The notes under the pieces were generated by a model, which worked only from the letters and a program-made list of their open reading frames with translations, did no database searches and was not told the origin of the DNA. The position numbers were made by a program, and so were the translations under genes. A stretch of 5,481 nucleotides of DNA from NCBI GenBank assembly GCA_028702015.1, contig JAQVPO010000098.1:1-5481 (forward strand). Reading direction: 5' to 3'. Shown here in pieces: positions 1 through 5,481 of the stretch (position 1 is its first letter; the number at the start of each line of letters is the position of its first letter). Origin of the DNA: Synergistaceae bacterium (GTDB taxonomy: Bacteria > Synergistota > Synergistia > Synergistales > Synergistaceae).

Positions 1-13
1 TTAATAGTACTTT

Positions 14-49
14 AAAAGGGGCGCCGCGGAATAAGCGGGCGCCCCTTTT
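14..49. terminator. Strong bidirectional intrinsic terminator
   Basis: The arms AAAAGGGGCGCC (14-25) and GGCGCCCCTTTT (38-49) are perfect 12-bp complements around a 12-nt loop; two further G-C pairs (26-27 with 35-36) are possible with one bulged G. In plus orientation the stem is followed by T5-G-T4. In minus orientation it is followed by TTTTAAA, so it can act in both directions but looks stronger rightward. It lies 17 nt beyond the stop codon of the fused Fe-S/FAD gene and is a natural end for that minus-strand operon. The better rightward U-tract suggests that a convergent plus-strand gene ends just outside the left edge (inference). Confidence 0.9.
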
Positions 50-65
50 TGTTTTACTCTGCATA

Positions 66-1421
66 TTACTCTAAAAGCTCTTTGAGAAAGCTCTTCACAA
101 GATTTGACGTCATTCTTTTCCGCCACTCAGAGCTCTTTCTTGGCTTGACCTCATCATAAACGGCTTTTGCGGCTTCTTCAGCAAGTTCTTCGGTGAGACG
201 TTTCCTCACAAGTACTGACTCAAGTTCCTTCAGGCGCATCGGTATCGGAGACATGCTTCCTGCTGCAGCACGGAAATCCCAGATGAATCTGTTTTCGACC
301 TCAGCATAAAAACCAAGAGATATTCTCGAAAGTGTAAGGGCTTTCCTTGACCCTCTCTTGTAAAACCTCTGAATACTCTTTTCTTTAGGCAGGGGGATCA
401 CGATCTCTTTCATTATTTCGTTCGGTTTAAGGTCTGGCTGCCTGTATCCTATAATGAATTTTTCAAGCTTCATCTCACGGACACCGCCTGATCCCTCAGT
501 CACTATATCTGCATCAAGCGGGAGAAGTATGGTCGGCAGGTCGGCGGCTCCTGAGGCAGTAGAAAGGTTCCCTCCTATAGTCGCTCTGTTCTGCACAGCC
601 GGGGCACCGCTCAGTGATGCCGCTTCCCAGAGGGCAGGCAAATACTTTCTGATAATGCTGCTCCTTATCAGGTCACCGTTTGTTACACAGCTGCCTATCC
701 TTATAGTATTGCCGGTTTTATTGATACCCTTGAGTTCTCTGACCCTGCTGATATCCATTATCCTATCAAAAGAATATCTGCCGCTCTTTATGTCAGGCAT
801 TATATCCGTGCTTCCGGCAAGGATCGAAACATCGCTGTGATTGTCCAGAATTTGAAAAACCTCCCTGAGGTCTTCCGGAGTGAAACAGTTGCTGTCACTT
901 TGGGAAGTCGGCGTTGGGGTCTGCCCGCTGCAGAGGTTGGGGCGAACCCTGAATGTATCACAATATCCATCCAGCACAGCCTTTTCAACTGCGTTACAGA
1001 TCTTTTCGTATCCTGTACAGCGGCATATATTGCCTGAAAGGCCCAGTTTTATCTCATCTCTGGTCGGACTTGGATTTTCTTCAAGAAGAGCTCTCGCCGC
1101 GATAATCATGCCGGGAGTACAGAAACCGCACTGGACTGCCCCTTCAGATATAAATGCCTTCTGCAGGATATCCATATCATCCTCGCTGCCAAGGCCCTCT
1201 ATAGTGAGTATCTCCAGTCCGGAAGCCTGCACCGCCGGCACAAGGCATGCATTGACCAGTCTCCCGTCAAGTATCACAGAACAGGCTCCGCACTCTCCTT
1301 CCCCGCACCCTTCCTTGGATCCTTTAAATCCAATAACCTCCCGCAGAACAGAGAGAAGGGGTTTCATAGGAGGAACATCTGCATGATGAAGAACCCCGTT
1401 TATCGTCATTTCTATCCTCAT
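66..1421 (-). CDS. Xanthine dehydrogenase family small subunit: fused 2Fe-2S and FAD-binding protein
   Basis: This 451-residue electron-transfer subunit should pass electrons from the Moco subunit through two 2Fe-2S clusters to FAD, in the cytoplasm. Residues 1-75 form a plant-type ferredoxin domain with cluster cysteines C39, C44, C47 and C59 (motif CGEGECGAC). Residues 76-155 form the helical second-cluster domain with C98, C101, C133 and C135 (CGFC and CRC). A Ser/Thr/Pro-rich linker follows (about 158-180). The FAD-binding domain has LAGSTDI near 201-207 and TIGGNLSTASGAADLP at 281-296. The CO-dehydrogenase-flavoprotein C-terminal domain runs from about 347 to 451 and includes AAAGSMSPIPMR. 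The Fe-S plus FAD fusion matches the Rhodobacter XdhA type, whereas E. coli uses two proteins (XdhB, XdhC). The chosen start has a G-rich Shine-Dalgarno at 1430-1439, 8 nt from the ATG, and overlaps the upstream stop as ATGA, implying translational coupling. The stop is TAA at 66-68. The electron acceptor (NAD or other) is not evident, and related enzymes acting on nicotinate or aldehydes share this architecture. Confidence 0.94.
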   Translation of the reverse strand: MRIEMTINGVLHHADVPPMKPLLSVLREVIGFKGSKEGCGEGECGACSVILDGRLVNACLVPAVQASGLEILTIEGLGSEDDMDILQKAFISEGAVQCGFCTPGMIIAARALLEENPSPTRDEIKLGLSGNICRCTGYEKICNAVEKAVLDGYCDTFRVRPNLCSGQTPTPTSQSDSNCFTPEDLREVFQILDNHSDVSILAGSTDIMPDIKSGRYSFDRIMDISRVRELKGINKTGNTIRIGSCVTNGDLIRSSIIRKYLPALWEAASLSGAPAVQNRATIGGNLSTASGAADLPTILLPLDADIVTEGSGGVREMKLEKFIIGYRQPDLKPNEIMKEIVIPLPKEKSIQRFYKRGSRKALTLSRISLGFYAEVENRFIWDFRAAAGSMSPIPMRLKELESVLVRKRLTEELAEEAAKAVYDEVKPRKSSEWRKRMTSNLVKSFLKELLE

Positions 1422-3673
1422 TTTCCAATCCCCCCCTCTGCTGCTTTATTTTCTTTTTGCAGTATAAGCCGGAAGAGTTTTTCTCCGGTACATGGGATCG
1501 AATCGCAGAAAACTCCGGCAGCATTGTCAACCGCTGCTGTGAACGCAGGGCCTGCGGCGTTCATGGGAAGTTCACCTATGCCTTTCGCACCAAAGCATCC
1601 CTGGCTGCAGGGGGCTTCCAGGAGCTCTACTTCCCACTCCGGAGTGTCAAGTGCAGTAGGCACAAGATATGAATTCATGTGGGATGCCGTATATTTTCCT
1701 TTCTCATCTACCTTAATGTCTTCCATATGCGACCAGCCTATAGCCTGCAGGAGACCTCCAGTGATCTGTCCCCTCAGCTGCATCGGATTAACGGCACGGC
1801 CAACTTCCGCCGCAGCATACACCTTTTTTGCCATAACTTCATATGTATCTGTATCAACTTCCACCTCTATGACATTTGCTATCCAGGAGTATGCTCTGTA
1901 TGCGTCTCCTTCAAATTTTTCCTCATCCCAGCTGCTCTCATCGTCAAAGATATTGAAACCTAATTCATCAAGCTCTGTATTCTCATCCAAATAGATCCGC
2001 GCAAGCAACGTCAGATCTGTATTTTCAGGAAGCCCTTTGACTTGCCGCAGTTCTGTCAGCTTTTTTTTGATCCTCGTACAGGCATCGCAAACAGCCTTAG
2101 ACGCATACATCGTTGTCCTCGAAGCAACGGTCGGACCGGTGTTAGGTGATTTGGACGTATCAGGAACCATGTACAGGACATTTTCAATATCAATTCCCAG
2201 CTCTTCGGCAGCAACCATCCGGAGTATCATGGATGCCCCCTGTCCAATCTCGGTGCTGCTCACATAGAGACAGAACCTCTCTCCGTCAAAGCAAACCCTG
2301 GCAGTTGTACCCATCCGGTCTTCACCTGCTCCGGTAAAACCTCCGCCGTGCAGCGCCGCAGCTATTCCGATGCCTTTTTTTATCCTGCCTTCCGGCTGAT
2401 TTGCCAGAAGTTCCCGCTTCGTTCTGTAGTCAGATATCTGCGCAGCTTTTTCAAGAACTTCGACAGCATTGTTTTTCTCCTTGAGTATCTGCCCGTATGG
2501 GAATCTATCTCCGGTCCTCAGGGCATTTTTCAGCCTTATATCAAGAGGATCCATATCCAGTTTTTTTGCTGCAAGATCCATCTGGCGTTCCATAGCAAAA
2601 ATCGACTGCGGAGCCCCAAATCCCCTGTACGCTCCGTTTGGCGGGGTATTGGTAGCAATTGCTCTGCTTCTTATCCTCACGTTGGGAACAAAATATATTC
2701 CGCACGCATGAAGCTGAGAACGCTGCAGAACTACCCTGCTAAGTGTCGTGTAAGCTCCGCTGTCAAGCAGTATGTCGGCATCAAGCGCTGTTATCTTTCC
2801 GTCCTTTTTAAGCCCCATTCTGTAATGGCTCTTCGATGGGTGTCTTTTGGGTGTGACAAGGAGATCTTCCTCTCTGTCAAAGATGATCCTGACAGGATGT
2901 TCCGATTTCATGGCAAGGAGTGCTGCATATGAACCAAGTATAGAAGGATAGTCTTCCTTCCCTCCAAAACCTCCTCCAGTAGCAGCCTGTTTGATAATTA
3001 CTTTTTCAGAGGGAAGCCCCATGACTTTCTGAACTGCACCATGGACATAATAGGGACACTGCATCGAGCCTATGACTTCAAGCGCTCCATCCTCCCTTAT
3101 CCAGGCAGCCATGCCCTGAGTTTCAAGATAGAGCTGTTCGTGGAATCCGGTGGCCCAATCGCCTTCAACTATAACATCCGCCTCTGCAAAGCCCTTATCA
3201 ATGTCGCCTGATTCATTCAAATATTCGTCAATAATATTGTCGCTTCCCCAGATGATCTCTTTTCCTGCCAGGGATTCTTCCATTGTAAGCACAGGTTTCA
3301 GCGCCTCTGTCTCCAGCGTTAATGAAGCCATTGCCTCTTTAAGAAGTTTTTCATCCGGGGCTGCCACAAGCGCAACAGCCTGTGAGCAGTAATTTACCTC
3401 TTCTGCCGCAAGTGCTGGGTAATCGTTCCTGACTATGGCTATAAAATTTTCTCCAGGAATATCTTCGTGAGTAACAACAGTCACCTGGGACCAGTCGAAG
3501 GAGGGAGATCTCCTTATGCCCTTAAGTTTTCCCCTGGCCATCTGCGATCTCACGATGCCCCCGACCCAGCAGCCCGGTATTTCTATATCCGCAATATACT
3601 CTGTACGGCCTGAGACTTTTCCTATTCCATCGTCTCTTAACAGCGATCTGCCGATTATGCTGAACTCGGTCAT
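1418..3673 (-). CDS. Xanthine dehydrogenase family molybdopterin-binding (catalytic) subunit
   Basis: This is the large subunit of a molybdenum hydroxylase, which inserts water-derived oxygen at a C-H bond of an N-heterocycle or aldehyde at a Mo-pterin centre. From the ATG at 3673 it is 751 residues, close to E. coli XdhA-type subunits. Residues 10-115 are the aldehyde oxidase/xanthine dehydrogenase a/b-hammerhead domain, and the rest is Moco-binding. Visible motifs are GSMQCP with Q205 (Gln767 of bovine xanthine oxidase), GGGFGGKE at 233-240 with E240 (Glu802), YRGFGAPQ with R350 (Arg880), EIGQGAS at 475-481, and GIGELP with E701, the expected catalytic base (Glu1261). The last motif has Leu where GEPP is common. 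The Gln/Glu/Arg/Glu set favours a purine-type substrate, but other heterocycle hydroxylases share parts of it, so the substrate is open. There is no in-frame TGA. It is the first gene of a two-gene operon, overlapping the Fe-S/FAD gene by 4 bp. An in-frame TTG at 3691 would add six residues but is less likely, because the Shine-Dalgarno lies inside that extension. Confidence 0.94.
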   Translation of the reverse strand: MTEFSIIGRSLLRDDGIGKVSGRTEYIADIEIPGCWVGGIVRSQMARGKLKGIRRSPSFDWSQVTVVTHEDIPGENFIAIVRNDYPALAAEEVNYCSQAVALVAAPDEKLLKEAMASLTLETEALKPVLTMEESLAGKEIIWGSDNIIDEYLNESGDIDKGFAEADVIVEGDWATGFHEQLYLETQGMAAWIREDGALEVIGSMQCPYYVHGAVQKVMGLPSEKVIIKQAATGGGFGGKEDYPSILGSYAALLAMKSEHPVRIIFDREEDLLVTPKRHPSKSHYRMGLKKDGKITALDADILLDSGAYTTLSRVVLQRSQLHACGIYFVPNVRIRSRAIATNTPPNGAYRGFGAPQSIFAMERQMDLAAKKLDMDPLDIRLKNALRTGDRFPYGQILKEKNNAVEVLEKAAQISDYRTKRELLANQPEGRIKKGIGIAAALHGGGFTGAGEDRMGTTARVCFDGERFCLYVSSTEIGQGASMILRMVAAEELGIDIENVLYMVPDTSKSPNTGPTVASRTTMYASKAVCDACTRIKKKLTELRQVKGLPENTDLTLLARIYLDENTELDELGFNIFDDESSWDEEKFEGDAYRAYSWIANVIEVEVDTDTYEVMAKKVYAAAEVGRAVNPMQLRGQITGGLLQAIGWSHMEDIKVDEKGKYTASHMNSYLVPTALDTPEWEVELLEAPCSQGCFGAKGIGELPMNAAGPAFTAAVDNAAGVFCDSIPCTGEKLFRLILQKENKAAEGGIGK

Positions 3674-3680
3674 CTGAAAA

Positions 3681-3686
3681 CCCCCT
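3681..3686 (-). promoter_or_regulatory. Shine-Dalgarno AGGGGG that sets the catalytic-subunit start
   Basis: On the minus strand AGGGGG is followed by a 7-nt spacer and ATG at 3673-3671. This is normal spacing and argues for the ATG over the in-frame TTG at 3691-3689. A ribosome starting at that TTG would have only a weak purine stretch (AAAGAGA) upstream. The same G-rich style is seen before the Fe-S/FAD gene and ridA. Confidence 0.75.
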
Positions 3687-3714
3687 GTCAATCTCTTTGA
3701 AAAATAACCATACC

Positions 3715-3775
3715 TTATAAGATTGATATTATAAATTTAATGTCAGTATATATTATACGTTTTCAGACAAAAACG
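3715..3775 (-). promoter_or_regulatory. Probable promoter region of the molybdenum hydroxylase operon, with dyad
   Basis: This AT-rich stretch upstream of the catalytic-subunit gene has two exact TATAAT hexamers on the minus strand (3757-3752 and 3733-3728) and a TTATAA at 3720-3715. None has a good -35 box at 16-18 bp; the best placed for the first is AGGTGC. Directly upstream of the first TATAAT is a perfect dyad, CGTTTT-TGTCTG-AAAACG (3775-3758), which covers most of the spacer and could be an operator or activator site. Which hexamer is used cannot be decided from sequence. The weak -35 boxes would fit an activator-dependent promoter (inference). Confidence 0.4.
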
Positions 3776-3796
3776 CACCTTGCCCCATACGCAAGG
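3769..3796 (-). terminator. Possible intrinsic terminator after the amidohydrolase gene
   Basis: On the minus strand, CCTTGC (3796-3791) and GCAAGG (3783-3778) form a 6-bp perfect stem around a 7-nt loop. TGCG and then a T5 run (3773-3769) follow. The stem starts about 32 nt after the amidohydrolase stop codon. The 4-nt gap before the T-run and the short stem make it weaker than the terminator at 14-49, so read-through into the hydroxylase operon is possible. Confidence 0.45.
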
Positions 3797-3827
3797 GAAC
3801 AAATGCTGTAAATTACTGTCACCTGAT

Positions 3828-5060
3828 TCATTTTTTCCACATGTCCCGGATAAAAGCCTCTGAGTCGCTGATTATCTTTTTTGAAAGAAGCTCGCCATCC
3901 TTCATAACAAGCTTTCCACCTACAAAAAGCGCTTCTGTTCGCCCGTTTTTGCATACCTTTATATCTGCAGCTGCCCCTGCTTCAAGTTCTCCTACCCTTA
4001 TTCCAGCCGTCTCAAACGGAACAGCAAGCTTCTGCTCTTCCTCTTTGCTGAGCTTATGCTTTTCTTTAAGCCACTTTCTTTCATTTTTGATCGACAGATC
4101 GTCGTTGCTTGCCTCTCCGTCCGTTCCCGTATAGAGAGGGATCTCCATGCTGATGTATTCACGTACTTCAGCTGTTCCAGCCTTTACCTGCTCGTTCATC
4201 CTGCCGTTAAGGACCACAGACATGCCATGCTTTTTTATAAGCTCTTTTTCCCTGCGGCTTGTCCATACGCAGTCAGATAAAATCAGATGGTCAAGCGCTG
4301 CAACTCTCCCAGTCTCTTCAAGGGAGGCAAGAACTTCGACCGGTCTCATTCCATATTTTTCAAGACAGAGCTTCACATCGCCCTCATCCTCTGAAAGATG
4401 CAGCTGGACTTTGCGCCTGTAACGGCGGCCAAGTTCGATCCCTCTGACAACTGCTTCAAGAGAGTTTGCATGAAAACTGTGCAGGGCCGGAGCTACGATT
4501 ACCCTGCTGTTTTCATGAGCCAGAAGTGCCGTGAAATTTTTTTCAGCCTCTTCAGGCGTTTCATAATATGAAAGCTGTGAACTCTTTTTTTCGGGATATG
4601 CATCTCCATTCACCACATCATAATTCATCCTGCCGAAGAAAAGTCTGATCCCGGTATCCTCCGCTGCTTTGATCACTGCAAGGTCAAGCTCGTTTCCTTT
4701 TTTATTGTGGCAGTAAAATGAGACCATTACCGAGGTCTCGCCAAAAGAAAGCATGTGTCCGAAAGCTCTTACACAGCCATAGTAGATCATCTCCGAAGTC
4801 ATCTTCACACTGTATCTGTATATGGTCTCTCGGCACCATCTTGCCAAATTCCAGCTCCTGTCAGCAATCTCCACATAGATCGACTGCTCCGGGTGCGAGT
4901 GGGCATTAAAATCGCCTGCGCTCAGCACATACCCTTCCGGAAAGACATGATCCGGCTCTTGGGGAGATCTGCCCTTACCCATCGACTTTATCTTTCCAGA
5001 GATACTATCAACTGTCAGATAGTCAAATTCTTTATACCTGCCCTCTATTACAATATCCAT
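3828..5060 (-). CDS. Amidohydrolase/deaminase-like protein, COG0402 (SsnA/ATZ-TRZ) type, with variant active site
   Basis: This 410-residue metal-dependent hydrolase of the amidohydrolase superfamily is cytoplasmic, with no signal peptide. Short flanking beta-sandwich segments (about 1-48 and 352-395) enclose a TIM barrel. Metal and substrate residues seen are NAHSH with H54 and H56, ALHSFH (H194, H197), HLSE with H221 and E224, and TGTDGEASN with D314. Two usual family positions differ. The 'AHCVH/W' strand-6 motif reads LSDCVW, so D263 replaces the catalytic His, and the following 'VxHNPxSN' reads VVLNGRMN, losing its His and Pro. Members deaminate or hydrolyse guanine, S-adenosylhomocysteine, triazines and similar compounds. 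SsnA-type members occur in clusters with molybdenum hydroxylases, which fits this neighbourhood. The length is slightly below the usual 420-460 residues, but the frame is intact. GGAAGGTGG (5074-5066) is a good Shine-Dalgarno 5 nt from the ATG. The gene lies 154 bp upstream of the hydroxylase operon in the same direction and is divergent from ridA. The substrate is unknown; a non-deaminase or altered hydrolase role is possible. Confidence 0.86.
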   Translation of the reverse strand: MDIVIEGRYKEFDYLTVDSISGKIKSMGKGRSPQEPDHVFPEGYVLSAGDFNAHSHPEQSIYVEIADRSWNLARWCRETIYRYSVKMTSEMIYYGCVRAFGHMLSFGETSVMVSFYCHNKKGNELDLAVIKAAEDTGIRLFFGRMNYDVVNGDAYPEKKSSQLSYYETPEEAEKNFTALLAHENSRVIVAPALHSFHANSLEAVVRGIELGRRYRRKVQLHLSEDEGDVKLCLEKYGMRPVEVLASLEETGRVAALDHLILSDCVWTSRREKELIKKHGMSVVLNGRMNEQVKAGTAEVREYISMEIPLYTGTDGEASNDDLSIKNERKWLKEKHKLSKEEEQKLAVPFETAGIRVGELEAGAAADIKVCKNGRTEALFVGGKLVMKDGELLSKKIISDSEAFIRDMWKK

Positions 5061-5101
5061 TTAATCCACCTTCCTTATGCAAAGAATAGCTTATTTCTCT
5101 G

Positions 5102-5199
5102 CCAGAATAAAGGGGATCTGCTGAATAATGCGGTAAAACAGCTGTTACGTATAAGCAATAGAGCCGCGCCAGATTATTAAGCAGAGTTAGATCCTCTGG
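5102..5199. repeat. Long imperfect inverted repeat (multi-arm hairpin) in the divergent intergenic region
   Basis: Four arm pairs nest in register: CCAGA 5102-5106 with TCTGG 5195-5199; GGATC 5114-5118 with GATCC 5190-5194; TCTGCTGAATAAT 5117-5129 with ATTATTAAGCAGA 5173-5185 (12 of 13 pairs); and GCGG 5130-5133 with CCGC 5164-5167. The second and third pairs share two bases, so they compete at the joint. The apical part contains the palindrome AACAGCTGTT (5137-5146). As RNA this would be a roughly 98-nt bulged hairpin, 42 nt upstream of the amidohydrolase ATG, so it could be its mRNA leader if transcription starts beyond 5199. It could also be a small mobile or palindromic element. I match it to no known riboswitch or repeat family. 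Confidence 0.6.
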
Positions 5200-5220
5200 A
5201 CAGCAACACCTTGCCAGGCC

Positions 5221-5273
5221 GCAACTTAACGCCAATTTCCCTTCGGCAGTTTAACTGCCATTGCCAAAGTTGC
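5221..5273. repeat. Nested dyads upstream of ridA, candidate operator
   Basis: GGCAGTTTAACTGCC (5245-5259) is a perfect palindrome with 7-bp arms about a central T. It is bracketed by outer arms GCAACTT (5221-5227) with AAGTTGC (5267-5273), and inner arms CAAT (5233-5236) with ATTG (5260-5263). The palindrome abuts the upstream TTGCCA (-35 candidate) and the outer right arm overlaps the second one. A transcription factor bound here would touch the ridA promoter, and possibly amidohydrolase transcription in the other direction. The function is inferred only from symmetry and position. Confidence 0.45.
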
Positions 5274-5298
5274 CACTCTGGGCATACTATGCTATAGA
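5261..5298 (+). promoter_or_regulatory. Overlapping candidate promoters for ridA
   Basis: Two TTGCCA hexamers (5261-5266 and 5270-5275) each differ from the sigma-70 -35 consensus at one position. The first is 18 bp from TACTAT (5285-5290) and the second is 17 bp from TATAGA (5293-5298); each -10 box matches at four of six positions. TACTAT also forms a 6-bp-arm dyad with ATAGTA (5299-5304) across 8 bp. A start point near 5297-5306 would give a short leader of about 40-50 nt before ridA. The assignment is by eye, with no sign of which start is used. Confidence 0.5.
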
Positions 5299-5347
5299 AT
5301 AGTAATACATCTGAAACAGTAATAATATATGAAAGAGGGGTTTTTAA

Positions 5348-5481
5348 ATGAAAGAGATCATAAGCACAGATAAAGCTCCATCTGCTATCGGACCATATTC
5401 GCAGGGAGTAAAAGCAGGAGGCTTCCTCTTCCTTTCAGGTCAGGTAGCTCTGGATCCCCAAACAATGACCGTTGTTGACGG
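5348..5481 (+). CDS. RidA/YjgF/UK114 family protein, 5' part only
   Basis: The first 44 codons (plus two bases of the next) read MKEIISTDKAPSAIGPYSQG and continue through the LFLSGQVALDPQT stretch. This is the family's N-terminal signature: AP-AIGPYSQ at 10-19 and the SGQ-LDP strand at 30-37. RidA proteins are small cytoplasmic trimers of about 125-130 residues that hydrolyse reactive enamine and imine intermediates such as 2-aminoacrylate, releasing ammonia. Relatives such as RutC sit in nucleobase-degradation clusters. The catalytic Arg (Arg105 in E. coli RidA) lies beyond the window and cannot be checked, so the RidA subgroup and activity are not proven. AGAGGGG (5334-5340) is a good Shine-Dalgarno 7 nt from the ATG. 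The gene is divergent from the amidohydrolase across 287 bp. That position hints at a shared nitrogen-compound catabolic role, but ridA is also a common stand-alone housekeeping gene. Confidence 0.93.
   Translation, partial: MKEIISTDKAPSAIGPYSQGVKAGGFLFLSGQVALDPQTMTVVD

Noticed and set aside
1..13. End of a convergent plus-strand gene at the left edge (stop triplets TAA and TAG within 2-7)
   Set aside because: The terminator makes it plausible, but too few bases are present to support a reading frame.
454..1386. Plus-strand open frames opposite the Fe-S/FAD gene (including 454-840 and 880-1386)
   Set aside because: They overlap the well-supported subunit gene and have no recognisable domain or convincing ribosome site.
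1383..1994. 203-residue open frame on the plus strand
   Set aside because: It lies antisense to the catalytic-subunit gene and the start of the Fe-S/FAD gene, both of which have unmistakable conserved motifs. Its translation is Ser/Ala/Pro-rich with no recognisable domain.
2348..2932. 194-residue open frame on the plus strand
   Set aside because: It is fully antisense to the Moco-binding domain, with no good ribosome site and no family resemblance; a shadow frame.
66..3673. Selenocysteine or frameshift in the hydroxylase subunits
   Set aside because: Both frames are uninterrupted with all expected cluster Cys and Moco residues. A selenium-dependent enzyme of this family would carry labile selenium, not encoded Sec, so the sequence cannot speak to it.
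5032..5235. 67-residue minus-strand open frame overlapping the intergenic region and the amidohydrolase start
   Set aside because: It has no clear Shine-Dalgarno, a Cys/Leu-rich translation of no known family, and it runs through the inverted repeat into the amidohydrolase gene out of frame.
5061..5347. A named riboswitch or tRNA in the divergent intergenic region
   Set aside because: I compared it by eye with the purine, molybdenum-cofactor, tetrahydrofolate and ykkC-type consensus cores and with tRNA arms; none fits, so only a generic inverted repeat is reported.

Overview
The window holds a molybdenum hydroxylase (xanthine dehydrogenase family) gene pair, an amidohydrolase gene and the 5' end of a RidA-family gene. 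The first three lie on the minus strand and the last on the plus strand. The very G-rich Shine-Dalgarno sites (AGGGGG, AGAGGGG), tight gene packing and mid-range base composition suggest an anaerobic bacterium of the Clostridia or Synergistota sort. That placement is inference from style and gene content; no taxonomic marker is present.

Layout from left to right. Positions 14-49 form a strong, nearly symmetrical terminator hairpin that ends the minus-strand operon and probably also a convergent gene outside the window. Positions 66-1421 (minus) encode a fused 2Fe-2S/FAD subunit, and 1418-3673 (minus) encode the molybdopterin-binding catalytic subunit. The two genes share a 4-bp ATGA overlap, with the catalytic subunit transcribed first. 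Positions 3674-3827 are AT-rich and hold the probable promoter of this pair, a perfect 6-bp-arm dyad, and a terminator-like hairpin for the gene before it. Positions 3828-5060 (minus) encode a COG0402-type amidohydrolase. It keeps the metal-binding residues but carries Asp where the family normally has a catalytic His. Positions 5061-5347 are a 287-bp divergent intergenic region with no convincing gene. It does hold a roughly 98-nt multi-arm inverted repeat, a second dyad cluster and a tandem promoter candidate. Positions 5348-5481 (plus) are the first 44 codons of a RidA/YjgF/UK114 gene cut by the window end.

How they may work together (inference). The hydroxylase has the Gln/Glu/Arg/Glu active-site set seen in purine-hydroxylating enzymes, so oxidation of a purine or other N-heterocycle is plausible. 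The amidohydrolase could deaminate or open the ring of a related substrate. RidA could clear imine or enamine intermediates, as its relatives do in amino acid and pyrimidine catabolism. The substrate cannot be settled from the sequence, and no Moco-maturation, transport or regulator gene is visible here. The points most worth a second look are the active-site-variant amidohydrolase and the structured intergenic DNA between it and ridA.
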